Shown here: piece by piece, positions 1 through 9,445 of the stretch
How positions within the stretch are numbered: the first letter of the stretch is position 1
How the letters are laid out: every line of letters starts with the position of its first letter
Source of the DNA: Halanaerobiales bacterium
GTDB lineage: Bacteria > Bacillota > Halanaerobiia > Halanaerobiales > DTU029
Direction of reading: 5' to 3'
DNA: 64,000 bases
NCBI GenBank assembly: GCA_029981855.1
Contig: JARRCS010000007.1
Coordinates: 40,195-104,194, forward strand
Notes under the pieces: generated by a model
Told to the model about the DNA's origin: nothing
What the model saw: the letters and a program-made list of their open reading frames with translations, nothing else
Databases searched by the model: none
Translations under genes and position numbers: made by a program

Positions 1-395
1 AGAAGGCACCTGATTTTACTTTAAAAACATTAAAGGGGGAAAGTGTATCTTTAAGCAACTTGAAGGGGAAGAAGGTATTTCTCAATTTCTGGGCCTCCTG
101 GTGCCCTCCCTGTAGAAGTGAGATGCCGGCTATCCAGAAACTATACTCTAATCATGATGATATCGCGGTTTTAGGGATTAACCTGAGGGAAGAAAAGGGT
201 ACGGTAGCTGAATTTATGATGTTAAATGGCTACACTTTTCCGGTTGTGCTTGATCTTAATGCAGAAGTCGCCACAAAATATCTGGTTCGCGGCATCCCCA
301 CAACCTATATCCTCAATAAAGAGGGTGTCATTATGGCCAAACATACTGGCCCATTAACCTATGAACAGATGTTAGAGATGATGGAAATTGAATAA
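1..395 (+). CDS. TlpA/ResA-like thioredoxin-fold protein, 5' partial
   Basis: C-terminal part of a thiol-disulfide oxidoreductase whose start lies left of the window. The frame is open from base 3 and opens with APDFTL, the usual AhpC/TSA-Redoxin strand of TlpA/ResA proteins. It continues through the redox motif WCPPC (bases about 93-107) and the cis-proline segment GIPTTY. An ORF call at the TTG at base 60 is therefore an internal start. Family members sit outside the cytoplasmic membrane and keep cysteines reduced, often for cytochrome c or spore proteins; which applies here cannot be seen because the signal or anchor is missing. The gene ends in a hairpin terminator shared with the convergent DUF134 gene. 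Confidence 0.9.
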   Translation, partial: KAPDFTLKTLKGESVSLSNLKGKKVFLNFWASWCPPCRSEMPAIQKLYSNHDDIAVLGINLREEKGTVAEFMMLNGYTFPVVLDLNAEVATKYLVRGIPTTYILNKEGVIMAKHTGPLTYEQMLEMMEIE

Positions 396-404
396 GGATT
401 AATT

Positions 405-437
405 AAGAGCAGCTGTTTTCACTACAGCTGCTCTTTT
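405..437. terminator. bidirectional hairpin terminator between tlpA-like and DUF134 genes
   Basis: Arms AAGAGCAGCTGT (405-416) and ACAGCTGCTCTT (424-435) pair perfectly around a short loop. A T-run follows on the plus strand, and the plus strand upstream is A-rich, so it can serve both convergent genes. It overlaps the last bases of the minus-strand gene. Confidence 0.8.
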
Positions 438-843
438 ATTGATTTGCACAATCGGGACAGATTATCTCTCTGAAGGGCCGGCCATGCCTGCCCCTTCTCC
501 CCTGTACAACAGCAAACTTCCGGCCGCATCTGGAACAGTGGAGATAGTGCTCAGCCAGTTTATAATCCCCTCCCCGGAATCTGATGGCCTTACCCTTAAT
601 CAGGGCCTCGGCAATCTTCTCCCGGGCCCCGGTTAAAACCCGTTGAAAGGTGGGCCGGGAAACATTCATTCTCTGAGCACATTCCTCCTGGGTCAATCCC
701 TCTCTATCCTTTAATCTAATTGCTTCAACCTCTTCAATAGTAAGATTTACTTCCTCTATGTCGCGCATGGGAATACCGGCAGGTTTAAAATACTTAATCT
801 CCGGTATATATTCTACCCGCCGCTCTTTTGGTGGTCTAGCCAT
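436..843 (-). CDS. DUF134 (UPF0251) DNA-binding protein
   Basis: A 135-residue DUF134/UPF0251 family protein. It has the family signature start (MARPPKERRVEYIP), a sigma-70 region-4-like helix-turn-helix (about residues 35-75, with LTQEECAQRMNVSRPTFQ), and a C-terminal zinc-ribbon-like pair CSRC...CPDC (about 105-132). Members are presumed transcription regulators, often near iron-molybdenum-cofactor-like or redox genes; the target is unknown. The ATG has a GGAGAGGG site upstream. It lies convergent with the thioredoxin gene and shares its terminator. Function beyond DNA binding is inference. Confidence 0.88.
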   Translation of the reverse strand: MARPPKERRVEYIPEIKYFKPAGIPMRDIEEVNLTIEEVEAIRLKDREGLTQEECAQRMNVSRPTFQRVLTGAREKIAEALIKGKAIRFRGGDYKLAEHYLHCSRCGRKFAVVQGRRGRHGRPFREIICPDCANQ

Positions 844-1077
844 TCATAACCCTCTCCAATCATTGTTTTAATTAATTATATCAAATTCTAATAGTATTTT
901 AAAGCTCTGACATACTTGTATTTACGAACAATAGTCACAATCTTTTGCCTCCTTATAAGCAAAAAAATCCTGCTTTACAGGGGCAGGATAACATAATTTT
1001 AAAAGTTATTCTTTTGCAGATTTTTATTAAGATACGACACTATACTACTTTATCAAAAAAATTATCATCAAAGGAGG

Positions 1078-1111
1078 TCTGCCAGGGTTTAAATAGTAAA
1101 ACCCTGGCAGA
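1078..1111. other. perfect 13-bp hairpin downstream of the Spy-like gene
   Basis: Arms TCTGCCAGGGTTT (1078-1090) and AAACCCTGGCAGA (1099-1111) are perfectly complementary around an 8-nt loop. It lies just 3' of the minus-strand Spy-like gene. No T-tract follows directly on either strand, so it may be an mRNA-end stabiliser or weak terminator. A second small hairpin (ATCCTGC/GCAGGAT) lies near 966-990. Confidence 0.6.
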
Positions 1112-1131
1112 TTCTATGGAAGTAATAGTTA

Positions 1132-1719
1132 TTAAAACCAGGGGCACCTCCCCATCATGTCCGGGTGGTAAAAACGGTTGAATCCTCCGGGCCTGTTAAA
1201 ACCATCGGGACCGTTCCAACCCCTCATACCAAAACCTGGTCTGCCGAAACCTCCCCTAAAGCCGTAATAACCAGCATCATTTTCATCAAAATATGATTTC
1301 ACCTTCTCCAGCTGTTCCTCGGTCAATATCCCCTTTAAATTTTCCCACTGCTGTAGCCGCAACTCATTCAGCTGCTCGCTTAAGCTATTAATCTCATCCA
1401 TGACTTTATTGATTTCGACCTCGGTAGCATCGGACAGGCTCAGTTTCCTCAATTCATACTGCTTATTACGCAGTTCATCAATTAAATCGTTCCTTTTGGC
1501 AAAAAAGTCTTTCTGGATTTTCAGGAACTCTTCCTGCTGTTCTTCAGTCAGACCCAGGGGATTATCATTATAGGGCTGATTTCCCCAGTAAGGCCGCTGA
1601 TAATTAAAGTTGTTAAATCCGGGACCTCTCATACCAAAACCACCGTAAGCCAGACCGATGGAACTAAAACCAAGAACTACCAGACCTAAAACCAGCAAAA
1701 CCGTAACAGCTTTTCTCAA
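1132..1719 (-). CDS. Spy/CpxP-like periplasmic protein
   Basis: A 195-residue exported protein. It begins with a signal peptide (about residues 1-24, ending before YGGFG). A Gly/Asn/Arg-rich stretch follows, then an alpha-helical middle (about 55-145) with two LTxxQ repeats (LTEEQQEEF and LTEEQLEKV) that mark the Spy/CpxP/ZraP family. The tail is rich in GF/RP/GMRG. Family members are periplasmic ATP-independent chaperones or metal-stress proteins and need a periplasm, consistent with a diderm cell. The TTG start has AAAGGAGATG at the right spacing. It is divergent from the Ca2+-ATPase gene across 270 bp. Metal binding is not evident. Confidence 0.75.
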   Translation of the reverse strand: MRKAVTVLLVLGLVVLGFSSIGLAYGGFGMRGPGFNNFNYQRPYWGNQPYNDNPLGLTEEQQEEFLKIQKDFFAKRNDLIDELRNKQYELRKLSLSDATEVEINKVMDEINSLSEQLNELRLQQWENLKGILTEEQLEKVKSYFDENDAGYYGFRGGFGRPGFGMRGWNGPDGFNRPGGFNRFYHPDMMGRCPWF

Positions 1720-1990
1720 TTAAATCATCTCCTTTATTTTTTTCTATCTATATTATAGGAGACAATTTTGAAGGAATTATGAAGAAAGATAAAATTTTTT
1801 TAGCTCTCCTCTTCTTTTTTCCTCTCGTTATTTAACTCTAACATCTCTGTACAATCCCTTTCAAATAGGTACTATATCCCAATTATACAATAATAATTCC
1901 GCAACACAATAGTCGGTATGCTTGCTTTAAATCCGATTTTATAATACAATTAATTAGGAATTTCAACACCGGAAAGGGAATGGTGAAAAG

Positions 1991-4720
1991 ATGACATACT
2001 GGTATCAAAAATCCGTTGAGGAAACGGTTAAAGAGCAAAAAACAGATCTAAAAAATGGCTTAACTAACGAGGAAGCAAGAAAGCGACTGGAAAAAATGGG
2101 GCCAAATAAACTCAAAGAGGGTAAGGGACGGACCCCCTTCCAGATGTTTTTAGATCAGTTCAAAGATGTACTGGTAATTATTCTACTTATTTCTGCTCTG
2201 ATATCCGCTTTTCTGGGAGAGACCAGTGATGCGGTAGTAATTACAATTATCCTGATTCTAAATGCTACTCTGGGAGTAGTTCAGGAATACAAGGCGGAAA
2301 AATCCCTGGCCGCCCTGAAGGAAATGGCGGCCCCGGATGCAGTTGTCCTGCGTGATGGCCAGCAGCAAAAAATCAGAGCCAGTGCTCTTGTCCCCGGTGA
2401 TATTGTCCTTTTAGAAGCCGGTGATTATGTTCCGGCAGACTTGCGCCTGTTTTCGACCACCGATTTAAAAACTGAGGAATCGGTCCTAACCGGGGAGTCT
2501 ATACCGGTAGATAAAACAGCCAAGAGGATTCAAAGAGAAAAGGCACCCCTGGGAGATCAGAGGAATATTGCCTTTATGGGAACAGCAGTTACATATGGCC
2601 GGGGCAAGGGAATTGTTATCGCAACCGGAATGGAGACTGAGATGGGTCAGATCGCCGGGATGCTGGAAAAACATGACCGGGAGCCAACTCCTCTCCAGAA
2701 AAGGCTTGACCAGATGGGTAGAAAACTGGGACTTATAACCCTGATAATTGTAGCTATTGTAATAGTTGCCGGACTGCTCAGGGGAATGAAATTCTTTGAT
2801 ATGTTTATGACCGGCATCTCCCTGGCAGTAGCCGCAGTACCGGAAGGCCTCCCGGCAGTTGTAACAATTGTCCTGGCCCTGGGGGTACAGAGAATGATTA
2901 AAAAGCATGCCATTATCCGCCGTCTACCGGCAGTTGAAACCCTGGGGGCCACCACAGTAATCTGTACTGATAAGACCGGGACCCTGACCCAGAATCAGAT
3001 GACTGTTAAAGCAATCTACCTGGCTAACAGAATAATTGAGGTTGGTGGTGAGGGATACAAACCCGAAGGAGATTTTTATCTTAAAGTCGGGGAAGAGGAA
3101 GGTAATCAGGAGAAGGACGCCTCCTCTGATGTTAAATCAATCGACCCCCAGTCAGATGAGGACCTATCCCTGTTATTAAAGGCAGCGGCCCTCTGTAATA
3201 ATGCAGAACTTACCCGGAACAATCGGGACAAGGACTGGGACATTATCGGTGACCCCACAGAAGGTGCTCTAGTGGTAGCGGCGGCTAAAGCGGGCTATCA
3301 GAAGGAAAAACTGGAAACCGACTATCCCCGGATTAAGGAATTCCCCTTTGACTCTCACCGCAAACGGATGTCAACAATAAACCAGACACCCGCTGGTAAT
3401 CAGCTGGCCTTTGTTAAGGGAGCACCGGATGAGATCTTAAAGATATGTAATTCCTATCAAAAAAACGGTCAGGTCATAACCCTCGATGAAGAATCCAGAA
3501 GGGAAATTCTTTCCCAGAATGAAAGATTTGCCAGCCGGTCCTTACGTGTTCTGGCTGTTGCCTATAAACCGGTTAATCAGGATTATAAGCTCGACCTGAT
3601 TGAAGCCGGCCTTACCTTTATTGGATTGATAGGCATGATCGATCCTCCCCGCAGAGAAGTTGCCGGCTCCGTCAAGACCTGCAAGGAAGCTGGAATTAGA
3701 CCGGTAATGATTACCGGAGACTATCCGGTTACCGCCCGGACAATTGCTGCTGAACTGGGGATTTATCAGGAAGGTGATAGGATAATAACCGGAGCTGAAC
3801 TGGAGGACATGCCCCAGAGTGAGCTAGAAGAGGCCGTTTTAAAGACCACGGTCTTTGCCAGGGTTTCCCCTAAACATAAAAGCCGGATCGTAAAAGCCCT
3901 GCAGAAGAATAATCAGGTGGTTGCTATGACCGGTGATGGTGTCAACGACGCCCCCGCCCTGAAGGAGTCAAATATCGGGGTAGCCATGGGAATTACGGGT
4001 ACCGATGTCTCCAAGGAAGCTGCCGATATGGTCTTGACCGATGATAACTTTACATCGATTGTGACAGCGGTTGAAGAGGGACGGGCTATCTACCAGAACA
4101 TCAAAAAGTTCATCCGCTTTCTCCTCTCCTGTAATATCGGTGAGATTTTGGCCCTCTTTCTGGCCATTATCTCCGGATTGCCCAGACCCCTGATCCCGAT
4201 TCAGATCCTCTGGGTCAATCTGGTTACAGATGGTTTCCCCGCTCTAGCCCTGGGGGTTGATCCTGCCGATAGTGACCTGATGCAGCGGCCTCCCCGGGAT
4301 CCGAATGAAGGAATCTTTGCCGGAAAAATGGGCTTTAACATCATAACTCAGGGAATATATATAGGTTTTATTACTCTTATCTCCTTCTATATTGGCCATA
4401 TCTATTATTCATTACCGGTAGCCCGGACGATGGCCTTCGGAACCCTCAGTCTATCACAATTATGTCATTCTTTTAACTCCCGTTCTGAACGTTACTCACT
4501 GCGCAGAATAGGGTTCTTTACTAATAGATATCTGTTGCTGGCTGTTGCCTTTTCCGCGGCCTTACAGTTAGGTGTGATGTTATTACCGCCACTCCAGGGC
4601 ATTTTTAAAGTTACCCCGTTAACCGGTAGTCAGTGGTTAATTATTCTACTTATTTCCCTGTCTGTCATTCCCTTTGTAGAGCTTTTAAAAGCCATGGGGG
4701 TTACTTATAAGGATAATTAA
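1991..4720 (+). CDS. P2A-type calcium-transporting P-type ATPase
   Basis: A 909-residue P-type ATPase of the SERCA/PMR1 type that pumps Ca2+ out of the cytoplasm. Visible in order: cation ATPase N-terminal domain; actuator motif TGES (167-170); M4 motif PEGLP (284-288); phosphorylation site DKTGT with Asp327; nucleotide-binding domain with KGAPD; hinge TGDGVND. In the C-terminal membrane part, NIGE on M5 and NLVTDG on M6 supply the Asn/Glu and Asn/Thr/Asp ligands of the Ca2+ sites. Length is normal for bacterial LMCA1-like pumps. It is monocistronic with a GGAAAGGGAATGG-type RBS. Mn2+ could be a second substrate. Confidence 0.93.
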   Translation: MTYWYQKSVEETVKEQKTDLKNGLTNEEARKRLEKMGPNKLKEGKGRTPFQMFLDQFKDVLVIILLISALISAFLGETSDAVVITIILILNATLGVVQEYKAEKSLAALKEMAAPDAVVLRDGQQQKIRASALVPGDIVLLEAGDYVPADLRLFSTTDLKTEESVLTGESIPVDKTAKRIQREKAPLGDQRNIAFMGTAVTYGRGKGIVIATGMETEMGQIAGMLEKHDREPTPLQKRLDQMGRKLGLITLIIVAIVIVAGLLRGMKFFDMFMTGISLAVAAVPEGLPAVVTIVLALGVQRMIKKHAIIRRLPAVETLGATTVICTDKTGTLTQNQMTVKAIYLANRIIEVGGEGYKPEGDFYLKVGEEEGNQEKDASSDVKSIDPQSDEDLSLLLKAAALCNNAELTRNNRDKDWDIIGDPTEGALVVAAAKAGYQKEKLETDYPRIKEFPFDSHRKRMSTINQTPAGNQLAFVKGAPDEILKICNSYQKNGQVITLDEESRREILSQNERFASRSLRVLAVAYKPVNQDYKLDLIEAGLTFIGLIGMIDPPRREVAGSVKTCKEAGIRPVMITGDYPVTARTIAAELGIYQEGDRIITGAELEDMPQSELEEAVLKTTVFARVSPKHKSRIVKALQKNNQVVAMTGDGVNDAPALKESNIGVAMGITGTDVSKEAADMVLTDDNFTSIVTAVEEGRAIYQNIKKFIRFLLSCNIGEILALFLAIISGLPRPLIPIQILWVNLVTDGFPALALGVDPADSDLMQRPPRDPNEGIFAGKMGFNIITQGIYIGFITLISFYIGHIYYSLPVARTMAFGTLSLSQLCHSFNSRSERYSLRRIGFFTNRYLLLAVAFSAALQLGVMLLPPLQGIFKVTPLTGSQWLIILLISLSVIPFVELLKAMGVTYKDN

Positions 4721-4818
4721 ACTCTAAGTGTTTCCTTCTGGTGGTGGATAGTAGCCATTTCCCTGTTAATAGTTGGATCGGACTTCTTGACAAATATCTT
4801 CTTTATTAAAAAATACAT

Positions 4819-5667
4819 TTATTTGCCTCCCGGACCACCCTTCAGGAATATCGGTTTAAGCTCAGGATTAAACTCATTCTCCCTGGCAGAAATCTTCTCG
4901 GCTATATCAAAATACTTTTTGGTTATCTCCGAATCAGGGTCGGTAATGATGATGGGTTTACCCTCGTCTCCTCCTACCCTGACCTCAGGAACCAGGGGTA
5001 ACTCTCCCAGTAGTTCGGTCTTCAGCTCCTCAGCCAGTTTTTTGCCTCCACCCTGACCAAAGATATAATCTTTATGGCCGCAGTCAGAACACTGATAATA
5101 TGACATATTCTCTATTACACCTACAAGACCGGTATCCATTTTTTCGGCTAGCTTACCGATCCTGCCGGCTACATTGGTAGCTGTAATCTGAGGTGTGGTT
5201 ACCACCAGAATCTCGGCATGGGGTAATTTCTGCATAATATTAAGGGCCATATCCCCCGTACCCGGTGGCAGGTCCAGTAATAAGTAGTCGAGTTCGCCCC
5301 AGTGGACGTCCTGCATAAATTGCTGTAAGGCCCCCAATAAAAGTGGTGCACGCCAGATAACCGGATTCTCCTCTTCGACAAAAGAACCCATAGACATAAC
5401 CTTAATACCTTTTTCTTCCGGGGGAATAATCTCATTCTCATTATAGGCCCTAGGCTGATCCTTCAATCCTAAAAGACGCGGTATACTAAAACCATGAATA
5501 TCAGCATCTATGATTCCGACTTCTTTCCCCAGCTTAGAGAGAGCAAGAGCTAGATTGACCGTAACCGTTGACTTGCCGACACCACCCTTACCACTGGCAA
5601 CGGCTATTAAGCCCTCACTAATTGATCCGTGTTCTAGCTTAAGTTTCCCATCCTGTACCTCATACAA
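4819..5667 (-). CDS. Mrp/NBP35-family P-loop ATPase (Fe-S carrier)
   Basis: A 282-residue ParA/MinD-like ATPase of the Mrp/ApbC group, which binds and hands over 4Fe-4S clusters in the cytoplasm. The deviant Walker A GKGGVGKST (26-34), the switch segment LLDLPPGTGD and a late CSDCG pair (the CxxC that holds the bridging cluster in dimers) are all present. No DUF59 domain precedes the ATPase. ATG start with AGGAGG upstream; about 125 nt of leader separates it from a consensus promoter. It is convergent with the Ca2+-ATPase gene. Confidence 0.92.
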   Translation of the reverse strand: MYEVQDGKLKLEHGSISEGLIAVASGKGGVGKSTVTVNLALALSKLGKEVGIIDADIHGFSIPRLLGLKDQPRAYNENEIIPPEEKGIKVMSMGSFVEEENPVIWRAPLLLGALQQFMQDVHWGELDYLLLDLPPGTGDMALNIMQKLPHAEILVVTTPQITATNVAGRIGKLAEKMDTGLVGVIENMSYYQCSDCGHKDYIFGQGGGKKLAEELKTELLGELPLVPEVRVGGDEGKPIIITDPDSEITKKYFDIAEKISARENEFNPELKPIFLKGGPGGK

Positions 5668-5792
5668 AGCTATCTCCTCCTAAATTTAAGTGATGAATAA
5701 ATTGGCCTTCGGCCATAATATTTAATGGGTCATTGGAGCAAACTCTAATCTAAATGAATATTTTACTATATCTTAAATCTCAAACCCCAGTA

Positions 5793-5821
5793 ATTATAGC
5801 ACAATTATTAACATATGTCAA
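5793..5821 (-). promoter_or_regulatory. sigma-A promoter of the mrp gene
   Basis: On the minus strand TTGACA (5821-5816) and TATAAT (5798-5793) are both perfect, 17 bp apart, with an extended -10 TG. The leader contains a small hairpin with TGGCC/GGCCA arms (5703-5715). Confidence 0.85.
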
Positions 5822-5977
5822 TAATCTCCGGCTCTTAACTCTTTCCTATCCTTACCCATAAGATAAAAGGCGGCTAACATCACCATCACCACCATACCGA
5901 AGGTAATTTTATAACTATTTTATTACTTTATTTTATAGAAATAATAAAATTAGCTAGTTTACAATTTTATACCAGAC

Positions 5978-6006
5978 TTGTCCAAGAAGCACCTATTTGA
6001 TATAAT
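5978..6006 (+). promoter_or_regulatory. sigma-A promoter of gltX
   Basis: TTGTCC (5978-5983) and TATAAT (6001-6006) with 17-bp spacing, about 30 nt before the GltX start. The 5668-6038 intergenic stretch otherwise holds the divergent mrp promoter and AT-rich sequence. I see no T-box. Confidence 0.75.
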
Positions 6007-6038
6007 AGCAAGCAGAGAATTCGAAGGAGGAATTATCA

Positions 6039-7511
6039 ATGACAGATGAAGTTAGAGTTAGATTCGCCCCCAGTCCTACAGGTGATCTACATATAGGCGG
6101 AGTCAGGACTGCTCTCTTTAACTGGCTTTTTGCCAGACATCATGAGGGAAAATTTATCTTAAGGATAGAGGATACCGATGTCGAACGCTCAACAGAGGAA
6201 TCTGCCCGGCAGATTATCTCTGCCCTTAACTGGACCGGTCTGAACTGGGATGAAGGGCCTGAGGTCGGCGGAGAATACGGACCCTACTTCCAATCCCAAC
6301 GGGAGGATTATTACCGCCAGGCCATAGAATACCTATTAGAAAAAGAGAGGGCCTATTACTGTTACTGTACCCCAGAAGAGGTAGAGAAAATGAAAAAGGA
6401 GGCGGAAAGGGCTGGTGAACCTCCCATCTATCCTGGCCGCTGCAGGAATCTTTCTGCTGAAGAGAGGAAGGCCTTTGAGGCTGGAGGGAGAAAACCGGTG
6501 ATCAGATTGAAAACACCTGATGAGGGATATACGGTAATCAATGATCTGGTTAGGGGTGAAGTCTCCTTTGAAAACCGGCTACAGGAGGATCTAATTATCG
6601 TTAAATCCGATGGTAAACCTACCTATAATTTTGCCTGTGTTGTTGATGACCACGCCATGGGTATCTCCCATGTAATCAGGGCCGATGAACACCTATCAAA
6701 TACCCCTAAACAGGTTATGCTCTATCAGGCCCTGGATTACGAACTACCTCAATTTGCCCATGTTCCGATGATTCTGGCCCCGGACCGCAGTAAGCTGAGC
6801 AAACGCCACGGTGCTACCTCAGTAGATGAATTTAAAAATGAAGGCTACCTGCCCCAGGCCTTGATCAATTATCTCCTCTTACTCGGCTGGTCTCCGGGCA
6901 ATAACGATGAGATCATCCCTTTAAGCCGGGCCATCAGGGACTTTACTCTGGAAGGGGTATCTAGCAACCCGGCGGTTTATGATACCAAGAAATTAACCTG
7001 GGTAAACGGCCATTATATGAGGGATCTCCCTCTTGAGGAGATCATGAAACAGGCCCTGCCCTTTATCAGAGAGGCCGGTTATGTTGAAGAGGATATCTCT
7101 GAGGAAGAGTACGAAAGATTATGTAAGATAGTCGATGCTGTCAGGGAGAGGAGCCGTACCCTGCTCGAACTGGTTGATGGAATCAGCTACTTCTATGATG
7201 ATGATTTTGACTATGATCAAAAGGGTGTTAAAAAGCACTTTCAGCAGGATGACACCCTAACCATTCTGGAAAATGATCTTGACTGCCTGAAAAAGGTTAA
7301 GCCCTTTAACCGGGAAGCGATCGAGGAGATCTACCGGAACCGCAGTGAGGAACTGGGTGTAAAAGCCGCCCGGATGATCCATACAACCAGATTGGCCCTG
7401 TCGGGCAGAACCTTTGGCCCGGGCCTCTTTACCCTGGTAGAGCTGGTTGGCCGGGAAGAGGCAATTAAACGCCTGGAAAGGGCCCTGGAATATGTAAAGA
7501 ATATGAAATAA
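6039..7511 (+). CDS. gltX: glutamyl-tRNA synthetase
   Basis: A 490-residue class I aminoacyl-tRNA synthetase that charges tRNA with glutamate. The HIGH-type motif HIGG (18-21), preceded by PSPTGDL, and the KMSKS-type motif KLSKR (252-256) are present. The helical anticodon-binding half completes the normal bacterial length. RBS GGAGG sits before the ATG. Two tRNA genes, tRNA-Gln and tRNA-Glu, follow within 250 bp from their own promoter. In Firmicutes without GlnRS this enzyme is usually non-discriminating and also mis-acylates tRNA-Gln for GatCAB; that is likely here but not shown by sequence alone. Confidence 0.97.
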   Translation: MTDEVRVRFAPSPTGDLHIGGVRTALFNWLFARHHEGKFILRIEDTDVERSTEESARQIISALNWTGLNWDEGPEVGGEYGPYFQSQREDYYRQAIEYLLEKERAYYCYCTPEEVEKMKKEAERAGEPPIYPGRCRNLSAEERKAFEAGGRKPVIRLKTPDEGYTVINDLVRGEVSFENRLQEDLIIVKSDGKPTYNFACVVDDHAMGISHVIRADEHLSNTPKQVMLYQALDYELPQFAHVPMILAPDRSKLSKRHGATSVDEFKNEGYLPQALINYLLLLGWSPGNNDEIIPLSRAIRDFTLEGVSSNPAVYDTKKLTWVNGHYMRDLPLEEIMKQALPFIREAGYVEEDISEEEYERLCKIVDAVRERSRTLLELVDGISYFYDDDFDYDQKGVKKHFQQDDTLTILENDLDCLKKVKPFNREAIEEIYRNRSEELGVKAARMIHTTRLALSGRTFGPGLFTLVELVGREEAIKRLERALEYVKNMK

Positions 7512-7547
7512 AGGGATTTTTAGGAGGAAAAAAATAAAATTTAGCCC

Positions 7548-7576
7548 TTGACTGATTAAAATTTCTATGGTATTAT
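7548..7576 (+). promoter_or_regulatory. promoter of the tRNA-Gln/tRNA-Glu pair
   Basis: TTGACT (7548-7553) and TATTAT (7571-7576) with 17-bp spacing, 20 bp before the first tRNA. Confidence 0.7.
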
Positions 7577-7596
7577 AATTTATGCAATTGAGGTGG

Positions 7597-7670
7597 TGCG
7601 GGATTGTGTAATGGTAGCACGCATGACTCTGGATCATGTTGTCCAGGTTCGAATCCTGGTCCCGCAGCCA
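7597..7670 (+). tRNA. tRNA-Gln (CTG anticodon)
   Basis: A complete cloverleaf: acceptor TGCGGGA/TCCCGCA, D-arm with AATGGTAGCAC, anticodon loop CTCTGGA giving CTG (reads CAG codons), T-arm GGTTCGAATCC, discriminator G and encoded CCA. It is 74 nt long and co-transcribed with the tRNA-Glu five bases later. Confidence 0.95.
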
Positions 7671-7675
7671 GTTTT

Positions 7676-7751
7676 GGCCCTATCGTCTAGTGGTCTAGGA
7701 CGCCGGCCTCTCACGCCGGTAGCAGGGGTTCAAATCCCCTTGGGGCTACCA
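7676..7751 (+). tRNA. tRNA-Glu (CTC anticodon)
   Basis: Complete 76-nt cloverleaf: acceptor GGCCCTA/TGGGGCT (with G-T pairs), anticodon stem CCGGC/GCCGG with loop CTCTCAC giving CTC (reads GAG), T-arm GGTTCAAATCC, encoded CCA. Its last nine bases and the following terminator arm are repeated at 12487. Confidence 0.95.
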
Positions 7752-7770
7752 TACATAAAACAACCGGCAG
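7743..7770 (+). repeat. direct repeat, left copy: tRNA-Glu 3' end plus terminator arm
   Basis: 28 bp that match 12487-12514 with one mismatch (C7749 versus T12493). The block covers the last nine bases of tRNA-Glu, CATACATAAAACAA, and the first terminator arm. Such repeats often mark the ends of elements integrated at tRNA 3' ends. Confidence 0.85.
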
Positions 7771-7791
7771 AAAAATCTGCCGGATTTTTTT
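7764..7791 (+). terminator. intrinsic terminator after tRNA-Glu
   Basis: Arms CCGGCAGA (7764-7771) and TCTGCCGG (7776-7783), then a run of seven T. Confidence 0.92.
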
Positions 7792-7820
7792 ATGACAATA
7801 TAACAGTATATAAGATAATT

Positions 7821-9371
7821 TTAATGAATGTTATCTTTTTTTATCACCTTAATACAGGCTTTAACCACGGACTCAGAATATTTTTTACCACTATTTTTAA
7901 TTATTTCATCTAGTGCTGCGTCAATACCTAATGAGGGGCGATAGGGGCGGTGTGAGGCCATGGCCTCAATTACATCTGCAACTCCGAGTATTTTTGCTTC
8001 CAGAAGGATTTCATTATCTTTTAAACCTTGAGGATAACCTGAACCGTCTATTCTTTCATGGTGTTGTAAGATCGCCTCTGCTACCGGAAAGTCAAAAATA
8101 ATATTCTTTACAACATTATAACCATCCAATGGATGTTCTTTAACCAACTCAAACTCTTTAAAAGAAAGCCTACCGGGTTTATTTAATATCTCTGCAGGAA
8201 TTTTTACCTTACCAATATCATGTAATAAACCCGCAATTCTTAACCCATCAAGCTGATCTTGAGATAGCCCCATACATCTCCCAATAGCACAAGCTAGCTC
8301 TGCTACCCTTTCCTGATGTCTTGCAGTATAGGGATCACTCATACTTACAACTGAAACCAAAGTATAAATAACTGAGTCAATAATTCTTTTTTGTTTTTCA
8401 TAACTCTCTTTTAACTTTTCCCTATCGGCCAAACGGTCCCAGTAGACTGTTAACATCTCTCCTACAAGTTTAAGAACCTTGATATCTTCCTTTAACCAGT
8501 TTCTATTTTTCCTTTTGGTTTCATCAAAGCCAATAAACCCTTTTAAATTCTTCCCTGTAGAGAATACTGGAATAATTAAAAATGATTTAATATTTTGTTC
8601 CTGTAAAATTATTCTCTCATTTTTTCCCGCAGGTGGTATTTCATCTAAATCAGTAACAACTAGACTTTCTTCATTTATTAATTTATCCATCCACCAGGGG
8701 AAATCTTTTATCGGTAATTCCTGTAATTTATCTATTTGCTTTTCAACCCCCGGGGCACACCATTTATAGGTATTGGTCATAGTTTCTTTTTTGTTATCAA
8801 TTTCAAAGATATAACTTCTATCAACATCTAGAGCACTCCCCAGGATGGAGAGAACCTGATTGAGGTCAACATTTTCCTGGGAAATAAATATATTTGATAC
8901 CCTTAAAATTGCCTCTTCAACCATTAATCTCCTATCTAAACGTTCTTCCAGACGGAGTTTATCATCAATATTCTCAACCTGGATAAAATAAAAGGAGTCC
9001 CCCCTATTATTCCTTATCAGAGATATTGTAACATTACACCAGACCGGGTAACCTTTTTTATGTAAATACCTTTTAAGAAAAGACATTCTCTCAGTTTCGT
9101 CATTCTGTAATTGCTTAAACCTCTTAAGCATATCCGGCCTATCTTCCGGATGGGTTAAATCAAGTTCATTTAACCCTATCAATTGATTTAAACTGTATCC
9201 TGTAAACTGGCAAAAGGTTTCATTTGCTAGTAGATAATCCCCTGTATGTCCGGTAATCACCATACCGATACAGGCCTCCTTAAAAGATTTTTTTAACAAA
9301 ATATCCTTTTGATTACCAATAATATGCCTTGCCTTTTTTGTAATATCTGCCTCAACAATCTTATCAAACAT
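7821..9371 (-). CDS. PAS-GAF-HD-GYP protein, putative c-di-GMP phosphodiesterase
   Basis: A 516-residue cytoplasmic sensor with no membrane segment. A PAS/PAC domain (about 30-140, with MVITGHTGDYLLANETF) is followed by a GAF domain (about 165-320) and an HD-GYP domain (about 340-505). The catalytic signature is intact: HDIGK, then HHE and DGSGYP. HD-GYP enzymes open and degrade cyclic di-GMP. It is the promoter-distal gene behind a c-di-GMP-I riboswitch and a fapA remnant on the same strand, suggesting second-messenger feedback. RBS AAAGAGGTGG precedes the ATG. The PAS/GAF ligand is unknown. Confidence 0.93.
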   Translation of the reverse strand: MFDKIVEADITKKARHIIGNQKDILLKKSFKEACIGMVITGHTGDYLLANETFCQFTGYSLNQLIGLNELDLTHPEDRPDMLKRFKQLQNDETERMSFLKRYLHKKGYPVWCNVTISLIRNNRGDSFYFIQVENIDDKLRLEERLDRRLMVEEAILRVSNIFISQENVDLNQVLSILGSALDVDRSYIFEIDNKKETMTNTYKWCAPGVEKQIDKLQELPIKDFPWWMDKLINEESLVVTDLDEIPPAGKNERIILQEQNIKSFLIIPVFSTGKNLKGFIGFDETKRKNRNWLKEDIKVLKLVGEMLTVYWDRLADREKLKESYEKQKRIIDSVIYTLVSVVSMSDPYTARHQERVAELACAIGRCMGLSQDQLDGLRIAGLLHDIGKVKIPAEILNKPGRLSFKEFELVKEHPLDGYNVVKNIIFDFPVAEAILQHHERIDGSGYPQGLKDNEILLEAKILGVADVIEAMASHRPYRPSLGIDAALDEIIKNSGKKYSESVVKACIKVIKKDNIH

Positions 9372-9445
9372 CTACAACCACCTCTTTAGAAACTAAATTG
9401 GATTAACTAATTTTCCTATAATTGCTTTAAAACCTCTTCATTGTA

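Noticed and set aside
439..636. 65-codon plus-strand frame inside the DUF134 gene
   Set aside because: Antisense to a clear DUF134 protein; composition not protein-like.
5668..6038. Possible T-box riboswitch before gltX
   Set aside because: The gltX promoter lies only about 30 nt before the start, leaving no room; no T-box sequence seen.
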